From contig NC_079977.1 in NCBI RefSeq assembly GCF_029852145.1, positions 12,830,640 through 12,894,639 on the forward strand: a DNA stretch of 64,000 nt, read 5' to 3'. The translations under genes were made by a program, and so were the position numbers. Source of the stretch: Microplitis mediator (taxonomy: Eukaryota > Arthropoda > Insecta > Hymenoptera > Braconidae). Numbering within the stretch: position 1 is the stretch's first letter; every line of letters starts with the position of its first letter. The notes under the pieces are model-generated. The model was not told the DNA's origin, ran no database searches, and was given only the letters and a program-made list of their open reading frames with translations. Positions 24,053 through 35,949 of the stretch are shown piece by piece.

Positions 24053-26189
24053 ATATTAATTACAATACATTATTTTAATTTTACTAGAAATTGTAGCAAA
24101 TAGACTTACAAACATCTTGTGTAAACTTTAAACGATTGTCATTTAAAATCAACGTATTGTTTTGTAAAATTATAAATCGGGTATAATAAAATAAAAATGT
24201 ATGATAAAATTACAATACGCTCTGTAATTCTACAATGGAATTGTTAAGAAAAAAATTGAGGTTTGTAAAATTTCAATGACTTCATTGTAATATTAATTAC
24301 AATACTTTTTTTAAATTTTACTAAGGATCGTAGTAAATTAAATTACAAGCATTTTTTGTAAATTTTGAACAATTTCTATTTAAAATCAACGTACTGTTTT
24401 GTAAAATTACAGCTCGTGTGTAATAAATAAAAATTCATAGCGAAATTACAATACACTCTGTAATTCTCCAATAGAATTTGTAAAAAAATAATTAAGGTTT
24501 GTAAAATTTGAATGATTTCACTGCAAAATAAATTACAATATTTATTTATAATTTTACTAAGAATTATTGCAAATTGAATCACAAACATTCTTTGTAAACT
24601 TTCATCGCTTGTTATTCAAAGTTAATGTACTGTTTTGTAAAATTACAACTCAAGTACGATTTATACACAGAGATGGTAAAATCACAACTTATATTAGTAG
24701 TTTTCTTAATACATCATGCAAGATCACTCAAATTGTGTTGTAATTTTGTATTGGCATACATTGGTTTGTATTTTTACCATACCATTGCTTTGTAAAACTA
24801 TTGTAATTTTACAAAAATTTTTAACAGTGTATAGATATAACTTTTTCAAAATTCGACTGATTGGGACGTTTTTTTTTTTTCAAAATTTTTGTTTTTAAAT
24901 GTAGATTTTGAAAAAAAAATACTAAAAAATTATTGCAACCTATCTTCATTGTTTTTTTGTAGATTTGTATAAAAAATCAAAAATTTATCGATGTTTACCA
25001 TTTTTGATTTTTGATTTTTTTTTTTTATATAAAACTTTGACATTTTCTGCAGATCCTCAAATTTTTTCAGAGTGATCTTTTTTCGATTTATATTTTTTTT
25101 TTCCAATTGAAAAAAAAAATTTTTTGTAACTAGCCTTATTTCTCATAACATCATGCTTAAAATTTTTTAAAGTGCTCAGAAAACTTTCAAACTTGGAAAA
25201 AAAAAATAAAAACAAAAAATTTTAATGGGTAATCCTCGAAATAATTTGAATTTTGTTCGAAAAATCAAGTTTAAAAATAGAAGGACCGCCTGAATAATTT
25301 TTTTGTATTTTTTTCTGAAAACTACATTCGAAACAAAGAGAATGAAAAAAAGAAAGTTTTCGTTTGGTCCATTTTTGGACAGATTCTGGCAATTCAAAAA
25401 AATTCCGTCTACACTCATTGTTTTGTGGTTAAAAGATTTCTTTTTAATTGCCAGCATCTGTCCAAAAATGGACCAAACAAAAAATTTTTTTTTCATTTTC
25501 TTCGTTTTTGAATGTAGTTTTCAGAAAAAAATACAAAAAAATTATTCAGATGGTCCTTCTATCTTTAAACTTGATTTTTCGAACAAAATTCAAATTATTT
25601 CGAGGATTACACTTAAAATTTTTTGTTTTTATTTTTTTTTTTTCCAAGTTTGAAAGTTTTCTGAGCACTCTCAAAAATTTTTAGCATGGTGTTGTGAGAA
25701 ATAAGGCTAGTTGTAAGAAATTTTTTTTTTCAATTGGAAAAAAAAAATATAAATCGGAAAAACATCATTCTGAAAAAATTTGAGGATCTGCAGAAAATGT
25801 CAAAGTTTTATATAAAAAAAAATCAAAAATCAAAAATGGTAAACATCGAAAAATTTTTGATTTTTTATACAAATCTACAAAAATACAATGAAGATAGGTT
25901 GTAATAATTTTTTTGTATTTTTTTTCAAAATCTATATTTAAAAACAAAAATTAAAAAAAAAAAACGTCCGAATCAGTCGAATTTTGAAAAAGTTATAGCT
26001 ATTTAAAATAAAAAAAGTCATTTTTTTCAAAAATTTCTAACTTTTTTTCGGTTGGGTGAAAAAATTTGAAAAAATTATGCGAAACGTTTTTGATGGGGTA
26101 GAAAAAGAGAAAAAATTTTAAGCCAAATCTTAAAGGGGTCGGGTTCAAAAGTGATCGATTTGGCGTGGAATGCCCCATATATAGATATA

Positions 26190-26555
26190 CAGTTTGCATG
26201 GAGCGACCGCTTCACAATTGTTTTCAATCAATATTTTTAATCCGGGATACTCGCTGCAGAGAGTCGTTTTGATTTTAGAGACGTCCTGCATAGGACTTTC
26301 GTCAATATCTAAATATTTGTATGACTCTCCGGCGTCAAGATGGTTAATGACGCTCCCATCTACTAACTCAATATCTTCACGCACATCAGAGCACTTACCC
26401 TTTACCAGATTAACGACCGCGCACTTGTCCAACCTAAAAGCCATGCCGACCTCCCATGTATACTCCCCTACGATATTCAAGGCTGTCTGAAGGTGTTCCT
26501 CATCAAGAGCATATACTTTCAGGTCATCCATGTAGAGTAAGTGGGTGATCGAATG
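26190..26555 (-). pseudogene. Dong/R4-like LINE: reverse transcriptase palm fragment
   Basis: Minus-strand frame containing THLLYMDDLKVYA, the RT catalytic YxDD motif at about 26523-26534, then VGEYTWEVGMAFRLDKCAVV (the palm motif with LDKC) and the INHLDAGESYKYLDIDES segment. This order fits the RT of R4/Dong elements. It is cut on the 3' side by the palindromic element (20487-26176) and on the 5' side by a minisatellite, so fingers and N-terminal domains are missing. Confidence 0.85.
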
Positions 26556-26561
26556 GTTCCG

Positions 26562-26935
26562 TAATAAAATATCCGAAGACAAAATAACCGCGACAAAATA
26601 TCCGCGACAAAATAACCGCAGACAAAATAACCGCAGACAAAATAACTACACGACAAAATAACTGCACGACAAAATATCCGGGGACAAAATAACCGCGCAA
26701 CAAAATAACCGCAGACAAAATAACTACACGACAAAATAACCGCACGACAAAAGATCCGGGGACAAAATAACCGCGCGACAAAATAACCGCACGACAAAAG
26801 ATCCGGGGACAAAATAACCGCGCGACAAAATATCCGCGGACAGAATAACTGCGAGCAAAAAATTCTCACGACAAAATAACCACACGACATAATATCCGCG
26901 CGATAAAATTTACCGGAAAAATTAAATCAGTTGAC
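26562..26935. repeat. Minisatellite, about 15-17 bp unit (GACAAAATAACCGCG)
   Basis: More than 20 units of the type CGACAAAATAACCGC with variants CCGGGGACAAAA and CTACACGACAAAATA. Two long minus-strand frames (CGYFV / ILSRGYFV repeats) are the repeat in phase. Confidence 0.95.
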
Positions 26936-27231
26936 AAAGCAACCGTGACAAAATAACTGTACAGTCAAATATTAGCTGCCAAAAAAACGTCAAATCGATA
27001 TATATTTAAATAACTAACTAATAATGAATAATTAGGAATTATCAAGCAAGTTTTGACAAGTTTTATTATTGAAGTAGACAACAATAATGTTTATATATAA
27101 CAATATTATTAATGATCTGCAAATATAATGATCTGATGACATAAATATTTTAACCCATAAATACATTTAAATTATCAAGTTAACATTTGTCATGATTAAA
27201 TTACATTTCAATAGTCATTTATGACTATTGT
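26936..27231. other. AT-rich sequence without features
   Basis: No coding signal, paired ends or recognisable repeat. Confidence 0.4.
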
Positions 27232-27472
27232 GTGTGCAATTACAAAAATATATCCACCCAGAAAAAAGCTGTAAAAAATAACACCTTTTTTTTACAAATT
27301 TTGTGTGTGTGCGATTACAAAAATGTACCGACACACAGAAAAGCTGTGAAAAATAGCGCCCTTTTTTCACGAACTTTATGTGTGTGCAATTACAAAAATA
27401 TAGCCGCACACATAAAAAAGCTGTGAAAAATAGCGCCCTTTTTTCATGAATTTTGTGTGTGTGCAATTACAA
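27232..27472. repeat. Minisatellite, about 84 bp unit, three copies
   Basis: Units start GTGTGTGCAATTACAAAAAT and contain AAGCTGTGAAAAATAGCGCC and a T-run. They end at the start of family A copy 2. Confidence 0.85.
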
Positions 27473-27476
27473 AAAA

Positions 27477-28472
27477 GGCCATTCGGCAGCCGAAATGAAA
27501 GTAGATTTCTCATTATTCGATTTTTGTCACCTTTCAAATAAAAGTTAATAATGAAATAAAATTTTTTTGACATTTTTTTTTAAATTCTCAAGATAATAAA
27601 ACAAAAAAAATCAAAAATTTTAAGTATAATGCCAATAATTAAAGCTAACTACATGAGCTTCAGAAGAATTTTTGATGATAATGCACTATATGTTTTGATT
27701 TGTCGTTATTTAAAGATACAAATGCATATATTAAAACTATCGGACCAATGGTATTTCAGATCCTATTCGAAGAATTATAATAGATTATGGTTTTATTCCT
27801 CGAAAATTCTACCATAAGGACGAAGGCAATAATTTGCTTTCAATAAAGTCAACTAATAAAATAATCTAAGATTAAAATTTGATTGTGATATATCAAAGTG
27901 TCATACTTGAAATTAGTACTAATATTTGAAATAAAAAGCCTATTGGAATATCCCTGATTAAAAGAAACGATTCGAAACGATTTGTAATGTTATATGCCCA
28001 TAAGAAAGGCGATTCAAAAGTATTATAGTATTCAAAAGCATTAAAAAGTATTAAAAAATTTTTTTTTCTAATCGTTTTAAATCGTTTCTTTCAATAAGGG
28101 ATCAAACAACGAATCGATATAGAGAATATTATCATCATAACTAATGTTAATCTTGTTATTGATATATCATATCATTCATACACTGTCGATAAAACAAAAA
28201 TGGAAATACCCACTGAATTGAGACATTTGGATTTTATAAGTGTCACACTGCGATAATGTAAATTTAAGTAGCTCCAGGAATTTACTAAGAAGTAGGAGAA
28301 CTAATGCAATAGCAAAATTTCATTAAATAAATGGTAAAATAAGTAATTTCATTGGTCTAGGTACATTTACAGGCATGAAAATTAAAGCTTATTTGAAGAT
28401 CTTTCGGATGAATTTGATATAAAGTCGATAAGATATCACATTCAAAAGATATTGAAGAAAGAATTAGTAAAA
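27477..28472 (+). repeat. Repeat family A, copy 2
   Basis: GGCCATTCGGCAGCCGAAAT after an A run. It aligns with 9780-10626 throughout (TGATAATGCACTATATGTTT, ATATCAAAGTGTCATAC, GTCTAGG.ACAT blocks), except for the MITE 27952-28100. Confidence 0.8.
27952..28100. mobile_element. MITE with CCCTGATTAAAAGAAACG ends, TSD AT
   Basis: TIRs CCCTGATTAAAAGAAACGAT and ATCGTTT..TTCAATAAGGG, AT flanks (27950-27951, 28101-28102). The paralogous empty site is GAATATCAAAC at 10250-10260 in family A copy 1. The interior is AACGATT / AAAGTATT words. Confidence 0.9.
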
Positions 28473-28479
28473 CGCTGTG

Positions 28480-29642
28480 ACTATTCGCCCGATCTGCGGG
28501 TTTACGGGAAGCTTTCTCACAAATGACCCGTGGATTGATTAAATTTAGTTCAAGCTTTCAGATTTACGGGTTCACGGGAAAATTTCCCGTACTTCTAAAA
28601 AATTTTACATTTACATATAAATACCTTATCTGAAAAAAATTATGTGATGGTTGCTATAAACATTGAAAATTTAAATACAAAATTGATTTAAATTTCCTTT
28701 TTTTTTTGTTTCGAGTGTCAATGTTGTCAGTAATTTACTGTTTTGAATTAATTCTCTATTATCTTGCATTCATATTTTTGCTTTTCACTAAAAAAATTGA
28801 AAATTTTCGAAAGTTATTAACAATTATTAACAATTAATTTGTTTCAGTCCGATTTTCGGATATTGATATTTTAACAAATGCCTAAGTCAATTTTAACCTT
28901 TTTTAGTGTGACTCCATATCATCAGGAGACACGGTAGTGTCTCGCGCCAAGTACACGATCAAACACATGTATATGTGTGAAGTGTCATGGCGCGAGCCTA
29001 ACGTGTATCTATACCGTAGACATAGTGATTTTTGGCTCATTTTAGCTCTCATTTTTAAAAACTTTTTTAAAATAATAAATTTTCAGAAAATTCCTTCTCT
29101 ATTCGAAAGATGATTGATTGTTCGTCTTAAAATTATAAAACTTTATTCATTTTAGTTATGAGAACTAATTATTCAAATAATGAAATTAGGCCGGAAACAA
29201 GGCCAGAACTATAGCACCCCCAATTTACACACTTTTATAAATTTTTTCATGCAAAAAGGGCACTGCCAGAGAATAAAAAGTTGTAAGAAATGCCATGATT
29301 CAGTAAAACATTGAAATTTTTTTATAGCAATGATTCATTTTTGCGCCACCAGCGGTGCTTCAGTCTGTATTTTTTACTATAGTTTCATTGAGTTATATAG
29401 AAATTCTGATATAAAATTCAAACAATCCGTACTTAAATTATCGATATCATACCAGGAGATGACGATCAATAGAATGTAAGAACGTTTTAGATTTCAATGA
29501 TATAAATAAATCCTTGTTAATGTCTAAGATGAATTTTTTTTATTCATTTCGCATTCAAAGTTTACTTGTATTTTTTTAATGTTTCCTGATTTTGCATACA
29601 TATATAGATATATCATATGTACAATCAGTGGCGGGTATTCAT
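28480..29642. other. Unassigned sequence with one hairpin
   Basis: No gene seen. A hairpin at 28935-29000 pairs CTCGCGCC with GGCGCGAG around CACATGTATATGTG. Its GCGCCAAGTACACG word recurs in the palindrome at 40541-41031, suggesting a related element. Confidence 0.4.
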
Positions 29643-32315
29643 ACCGTACCCGGTTACAAGCGTGCCTTTTACTTCTCTACTTTTAGTACTCTACCAACAT
29701 ACAACTCTCTTAAATAGATTTCTATGCGAAAATATCAATACTAAATATATTTATGTTGCAAAATAATTCTATGTAAAATTATCTCTATGTAAACTTATTC
29801 TATTAAGTGTAAATATATGTGAGAATAATTCATGTCCAAAATATCTTTTTAAAATTATAATAAAATACTGACAAAGTCAGGATTCAAATTTAATGTCATT
29901 TAAAAAGAAAAAATTATAATTACTTAAATCATTATTATTGTATTAGTGTTGGAATTTTATGGTAGCGCCACGCGATTGCTGGTGGTAAGACACAAAATCA
30001 TTCGTAAAACTTAGTTTTTTTTTTTTATGAGAGAAATTTTGAAACTGACTTTGGTCAACATAGAAAAATTTTTAAATAGAAAAATTTTTTCATAGAATTG
30101 TTGTGTCATAGAGATATGCAGAATAGAGAAATATTAAGGAGAGTTGTATAGTTATGGAGAAATTCCATAATATAAATATCTTAACACCTAATTCTGTCAT
30201 ATTATAGTAAATTTTGTAGAGACTTAATTTTTATAGAGATATATAATGTAGAGATATTTTGGACATGAATTATTTTCGCATATATTTATAATTAATAGAA
30301 TAAGTTTACATAGAGATAATTTTATATAGAATTATTTTGCAACATAAATATATTTAGTATTGATATTTTCGCATAGAAATCTATTTAAGAGAGTTGTATG
30401 TTGGTAGAGTACTAAAAGTAGAGAAGTAAAACCCTGTGGAAAAGGTCTTATAAAATCTCATAAAAAAAAAATTGGCTATGAGAAAACGATCAGTATTTGT
30501 CCACGAAAAATCTCAAAAATTCTGATACAATTATTTTCTCATAGATGGTGCATCAAAAAAATTTTTTTCTTAAAATTCTTATATAAATTATCAGAATCTA
30601 TAAGAAACAGAAGCTGTAATATTGTAATTAAAAGTATTTATAAGTTTTCGAAAAATGTAAAGTTTACAATTGAGTAGATTTTGGAAATGAATAAGATTGT
30701 ATGAGACGATTTCTAAAGTAATCATACAAGATTTGATACTGATTAATCAATGTGAGTACAGTTATTTTCCATATAGTTTATATGCTAAATTATTGAATTT
30801 TTTAGCATGAATTCAAAAAGTTTCTATTATGTATACTCAAGAATATTTGTATGAGTATTTACGCGGAAAATCTTTAGCAATCTATTCACGAAAAATCTAT
30901 GAAATTGAGTCCGTTTATTTATTCATCAAATTTACTCAAGTAAACATTAATATTAAATATTAAAGTCATGATGTATTATGGGATATACCATAGTACAACC
31001 CAAACAGGTACTTGTTGGTCTGTCAAATGACAGGAGTACTCGAATAAAATCGTATTGAAATTTGGAATATAACACTTCTGAAATAAATGTCTTACCAGGG
31101 ACACTACAAATCGTAGGCGCGATCTCGTGGCGAGCACCGAACTACTCCCGCTGCTGCTGCCTAGCACCGGTGACTTTCCCCTTCTCCATATCGATCTTTT
31201 CTCCCGAGAAATTTTTTCTCTTGGCTTAAACAACTTTTGTTATTTTGGTCGGAGAATACAAAAAAACTTGCGTGAAAAGAATAGTACTTGTTCCGAGAAA
31301 TTTTATTCTGTTGAACCAAAAAAATGCAATATCACTACAAAAAAATAATGTATCTTGCACCAAAAAAAAAAAAAAAATGGGGCAAGATACATTACTGGGT
31401 TTGTAAAAAATCACATAAAAACTTATATTTTCACTCATCTCAGAACAGTTAAAATACTTAAAGTACAAGAAATAGTGATAATATTAGTATTTTGGGTGTA
31501 AATTCTTATAAAACAAAAATGAAGTTAAGCAATTATTTTTGAATGAATCTGATAAAATTAATATTTTATGTGAATGGAAATTATTTATAAAATCTCATAA
31601 GTACTCCATAATATTTTATAAGTAATAGCCTTCTAACTAAAACTTACAAAAACTCATAAATCACATAGCTTTTAAATTAAAATTAAATCTTTTAAGTTTT
31701 TACAAGTTAATTCGATTATAGATTTTCTTACTAATTCTCATAAAATTTTTATGAGAAAAAGGTCTGCATTTGTCCATGTGATTCCTGATTCAATCTCATA
31801 AAATTTCGAAGAAATACATGTTAAATATTTTCTCATAAAATATGACAAATATTTTATGATATTCAATAAGATATTATCTCCTAGGATAACTCTTACTAAA
31901 ACTTATAAATTCTGAAAATTTCGTATAAAAAAATAATCTTATTGAGATTTTGTAAGTATTATAACATCGGAATTCGCCTGATCAATTCTTATTGAAAATA
32001 CATTAGAATAAACTGTAACAATCTTATAGAAATGAAAGTACTTATTGAATCTCATAATCGTTGGCGGAATCCGAGTCACAAAATCTCATAAATTAAAAAA
32101 TCTTACTCATTCTTTTAAAAATCTAGTACGGAAATCATGATAGGAAAACATCAAAAGCTTTGACTCATAGATTCTCATAAAAATTCATATGAGAATTTTT
32201 TTAAATCTCATAGATATTTTCGAAGCTCATAGATTCTCATAAAAAATATTCAATATCTTATCAGAATTTATGAGAGCTTTTCCACAGGGAAGGCACGCTT
32301 GTAACCGGGTACGGT
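29643..32315. mobile_element. Outer TIR element, ACCGTACCCGGTTACAAGCG ends
   Basis: ACCGTACCCGGTTACAAGCG at 29643 is matched by CGCTTGTAACCGGGTACGGT ending at 32315. The arms 29660-29890 and 30240-30430 are also inverted (TACAACTCTCTTAAATAGAT). The right terminus is displaced by the nested element 30432-32289. Confidence 0.8.
30432..32289. mobile_element. Nested TIR element with CCCTGTGGAAAAG ends, TSD AA
   Basis: CCCTGTGGAAAAG and its complement CTTTTCCACAGGG, flanked by AA (30430-30431, 32290-32291). The intact outer arm (GTGCCTTTTACTTC, 29663-29676) shows the unoccupied sequence with one AA. The interior is CTCATAAAATTTTATGAG words in both orientations, with a GC-richer non-coding patch at 31085-31235. 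Confidence 0.9.
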
Positions 32316-32800
32316 CAAGGTTACTAGATATAAAATCGTGATGCGGCAGTTGTTAATATTAATATTAAGAGCTCAAACTTTCACAGTATATTTTTTTTGT
32401 CATTTCCAACAATATTTTCGATATAATGAAGAAAAAAACAATTAGTCGATTTTTTTGAATCAGTTTAATATTTATACATTAAATTGTCTACAATTTGAGA
32501 ATAAAAAAATACTTAACAATTTTTCAAGTCAAATTAACAATAAATGAACATAAAATTTGCCTGAAAATTGACGACAACTTTTTTCTAGACAACTTTTGAA
32601 GTGAATTTTCATTCTAATTCGGGCAGTAAATTTACGTCGTATTCAATAGCAAGTTGCATACAAATTGTCGTCAAATATGGAAAAGTCCGAAGTTGACGGA
32701 AATTTGATGAAAAATTCAACGAAATTTTTGTAAGTAAATTTTTGCTAAAGCAAACTGTGCTGTTAGGGTGTTGTCATTGGCTGTCTTTGACCAAACCTAC
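32316..32800. mobile_element. Partial CCCTAATAGC-family element
   Basis: 32490-32767 has the family words (CAAATTGTCGTCAAATATGG, AAGTTGACGGAAATTTGA) and ends GCAAACTGTGCTGTTAGGG. The left end is not identified. Confidence 0.5.
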
Positions 32801-33426
32801 TGTTACGGCGTAACATGTCAAATTCCAGAAACAACTAAAGATTTAATAATTAACAAAAAAAATAATAATAAAAGAGTATATTATATATTCAAGGTCAGAT
32901 GATTGTTGAGACTGTTGATGTGAAACAAAAAAAACGAGACCCCAGATAAAATAAAAAAAAAACAGATTAAAAATTGGAGACGCAATATTCTAAGGTACTG
33001 ACGAGAAAATAAATAGAATAACCATTCATAAACTACGTATCATGAAACAACTATAACATACCGCGACTGGAAATATAAATAATAAATTTAACGTTCTACA
33101 GATAATAGACCTCATAGCCACCTATTCATAACCACATGAGAGAATTATAATAGCCCAGCGGGTAACGACAAAAAACGCGAGATTAGGATAAAAACTTATC
33201 CACCGACTGGCTAAACAGTATAGATCAGTCAAGGAATCTACTATTTCGTTTCCCATTATCTTTCACTAACACACATATAGGAATATAGTTTTGCCTCTAA
33301 TAACCCAACTAAGTGTTGTATTTGACGCTTGCGCTTTCACGGTCTCTTCTCTTGACGCGTGCCATCATTATAAATTCTCCTTATTTGGGGATACGTGCTG
33401 CTTGACCCATCTTCTACCGCCCCTCC

Positions 33427-34440
33427 GTAAGATGTATCCCTCCGCTTCTCATTAACACATATGATATTATCCCTCGCAGATTTGAATCACGGTGGAAACA
33501 CCGTGGAAGTGTAAACACCGTGGATCCACCGTGGTTACACGGTGGGTTTGTTCCATTTCACCACCGGGTATACACAGTGTATCCACTGTGATTACGCGGT
33601 GTATCCACCGTGATTCCACGGTGGCTCTGTGCTATTTCACCACCGTGGTTCCACGCTGCATCCACCGCGTAATCACAGTGAAAACACCGTGTATACACGG
33701 TGGCAAAGCCACCGTGGAATCATGGTGGATACATCGCGTAATCACAGTGGTAAAATGGAACAAACCCACCGTGTTTCCACCGTGATTCAAATCTGCGAGG
33801 GATCCCAAATTTCCACTTAGAATAACTCGATAAATAATTGAAATAATTACAACCTAAAAACGCCATAATAGTCCGCATTTTTACCTTAATTCATTGAACC
33901 AAGAATAATATAAATTTTTCTCATAATTATCCCATAATAATTACAAATGTCATGAAGCTCCTTTATACTAGTTCTATGAAGACTAGCCTCACGCCCTTCT
34001 ACGTAATGTATCCCTCCGCTTCTCACTAACACATATGAAATTATCATTAGTTCCCACTTTGAAAAACTCGATAAATAATTGAAATAATTATAAATTAAAA
34101 ATGTCATAGTGATCCGAATTTCCACCTTCATCAATTAAACCAAGAATGATATAAATCTTTTCCATAATTATCTCATAATAATTAAAAATATCGTAAGACG
34201 ACTTTACATTAGCTCTGTGAAGGTCAGCTCAAGCTCCTCTACGTAATGTATCCCTCCGCTTCTCACTAACACATATGAAATTATTATGAATTACCACTTT
34301 GAATAAATCGATAAATAATTAAAATAATTATAAACTAAAAATGTCATCGTGACCCGCATTTCCACCTTAATTAATTAAACCAAGAATAATATAAAAATTA
34401 TTCATAACTAATCCATAATAATTAAAAATATGAATAACAT
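33427..34440. repeat. Tandem repeat in the LTR U3, about 240 bp, three units
   Basis: ATGTATCCCTCCGCTTCTC begins units at 33433, 34007 and 34247. The first unit is about 334 bp longer because it contains the MITE. Confidence 0.85.
33471..33801. mobile_element. CCCTCGCAG palindromic MITE, copy 2, TSD AT
   Basis: Same TIRs as copy 1, AT flanks (33469-33470, 33802-33803). Sister tandem units at about 34030 and 34270 serve as unoccupied sites. An internal segment is shorter than in copies 1 and 3. Confidence 0.95.
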
Positions 34441-34764
34441 CTACACCAATAGTGATAAAAAGAAATAATTATAATCAATCGAAGATAATAATAAGGAGAT
34501 TAATAATCAATAAACACCTATGCTTTAAATCTAATTAATAATCCGTAATTAATAATTTAAAATAGTCCCTATCTAATAACATGGAGAACGGGTGTATTCT
34601 TCTTGGTGGGGACATTGTTCTAGAAGCTTCTACCCGAAATGGTCACGTACGCCTTTATCCCACACCACGCCCCGCAATTCGTCAAATCTTCCAAATAACA
34701 TTAGTTTTTGGTAACAAATCTCAAATCAAGGTCGCGCGTGTTACCCCTCGCCTAGGAATGCGCC

Positions 34765-34772
34765 TATAAAAG
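34765..34772 (+). promoter_or_regulatory. LTR TATA box (candidate)
   Basis: TATAAAAG followed by GC-richer sequence, within the solo LTR, about 500 bp before its AATAAA. Confidence 0.5.
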
Positions 34773-35280
34773 CTGCCGCGAATTAGTCCTCTGCGCCCAT
34801 TAATTATCAAGCTCTTGATTACGCGAAACCTTAATCCTTTAAATATCGAATTTTTATTTCTTGCTCGAGTCGTTATAATATTAAATTCAGAATTTATACA
34901 ATTTAAATAGAATCATTTTAATTAAAAATAATTTCGATTTTTAATTCGTTTATTCAATATTATAAATAATTTAAATAATTAAATTATTTCTATTGAATAT
35001 TATTGCTGCTTAATTTTTATTATTCACATTTAAACCAAATTTCGTCCTATTAAAAGTATATTCAGACAGATTGTCAATTACCCAGTATACGTAAACCCCT
35101 TTGCTCATTCACATCAACAAGCATCAACCTTCAAGAACCGTAACCAACCATCAAGCCACCCGACAACATCTCATCCTAAATCGAATTTCAATCTCAACAA
35201 TTTCATACGAGTCGAATTCTAATCAACGATCTGGTCTCCAGCTCAGCCAAAATCTTGTATCCTGATATATTGTTATATTA

Positions 35281-35286
35281 AATAAA
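35281..35286 (+). terminator. LTR polyadenylation signal (candidate)
   Basis: AATAAA 195 bp before the LTR end, a usual place for the R/U5 junction signal. Confidence 0.5.
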
Positions 35287-35484
35287 CCAACTGTAAGTTT
35301 AATTAATTGTTCATTTATCTAGTGATAAGACACATCCATTCACCTCGTACATCCTATCTTCATATATTGACATACTCGACACTAAATAGCGAGGTCCCCG
35401 CTACCCGAGTAAATGGCTTAAGTGCTTTGACTCAAAATTAAGGGACTAAAAAACGTGTTTTCGTCATCTCGGACGTAACACCTA

Positions 35485-35795
35485 CCTAATAGCACAGTTT
35501 GTTTTAGCAAAAATTTCCTTGAATTTTTCTTCAAATATCCGTCAACTTCGGACTTTTCTGTTTTTGACGACGATTTGCATACAACTTGCTAAACAATTAG
35601 ACGTCAATTTACCACCCGAATTAAAATGCAAATGTCATTGTCTGACAGTAACACTTTTAGTCAAGTTGAATTCAAGTTACAGACAATTTACTGTCATTTT
35701 AACCGTAACTGTTTGCTCTCAACATTTTCCTTCAAGTTGGCTTCAGAATACGGCAGTGGCTTGAACTTCACTTGCGGTTATGGTGACTATCAGGG
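35485..35795. mobile_element. CCCTAATAGC-family TIR element (short copy)
   Basis: Starts CCTAATAGCACAGTTTG and ends GGTGACTATCAGGG. The interior consists of CAACTT / AAGTTG and GTCAATTT words. Open frames here are non-coding. Confidence 0.6.
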
Positions 35796-35949
35796 TACTT
35801 CCCTAATAACCACTTTAGCTTGAAATTGACAGTAATTTGACATTGAAATTGCCTGAATTTGCTGACATTTTTACAGCAAAAGTTGGAAAGAAAAATTTGC
35901 GGTTAATTTTTCCTCAATTTAAAGGTTAATTTTTACAACAAAAAAAAAA

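Larger units (their letters stand above)
20709..24829. mobile_element. Nested TIR element with (C/T)ACTGTTAAAAATTT ends, TSD TA
   Basis: Left TACTGTTAAAAATTTCTATG (20709) and right ..AAAAATTTTTAACAGTG (24829), with TA flanks. Excluding later insertions, the interior is variation on TTGTAAAATTACAA, for example GTAATTTTACAAAACA and TAAAATTACAATACACT, in both orientations. It carries a tRNA-like SINE head, the ATTGAGACAA element, a palindromic-family fragment and the CCCTCGCAG MITE. Confidence 0.75.
20487..26176. mobile_element. Palindromic TIR element GGGGCATTCCACGCCAAATC, TSD ATAT, split by a nested element
   Basis: Left end GGGGCATTCCACGCCAAATC (20487) and its complement ending GGCGTGGAATGCCCC (26176), flanked by ATAT on both sides (20483-20486 and 26177-26180). 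The arms run 20487-20665 plus 24832-25400 against 25420-26176, with the centre near 25410 (TCCATTTTTGGACAGAT..ATCTGTCCAAAAATGGA). The left arm is cut at about 20665-24830 by another element. The open frames near 25303-25684 are mirror frames of the two arms, not genes. It sits inside the Dong-like LINE. Confidence 0.8.
32801..35480. mobile_element. Solo LTR, 5-bp TSD CCTAC
   Basis: Starts TGTTACGGCGTAAC and ends GGACGTAACA, the TG...CA inverted ends of an LTR, with CCTAC on both sides (32796-32800, 35481-35485). If transcription is on the plus strand, a TATA box (34765) and AATAAA (35281) divide it into U3, R and U5. Its U3 holds a roughly 240-bp tandem repeat and the MITE 33471-33801. No internal gag-pol is present, so it is a solo LTR left by recombination. 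Frames inside it are not genes. Confidence 0.85.

Noticed and set aside
26523..26534. YMDD motif as evidence of a virus-type reverse transcriptase
   Set aside because: The surrounding residues and the downstream REL-endonuclease fit a Dong/R4 LINE.
26519..26890. 123-residue frame with CGYFV repeats, antifreeze- or cuticle-like at first sight
   Set aside because: It is a 15-17-bp minisatellite in phase; both overlapping frames look equally protein-like and neither has a start context.
35519..35823. Overlapping 65-81-residue frames
   Set aside because: Fall inside a CCCTAATAGC-family TIR element made of repeated words.
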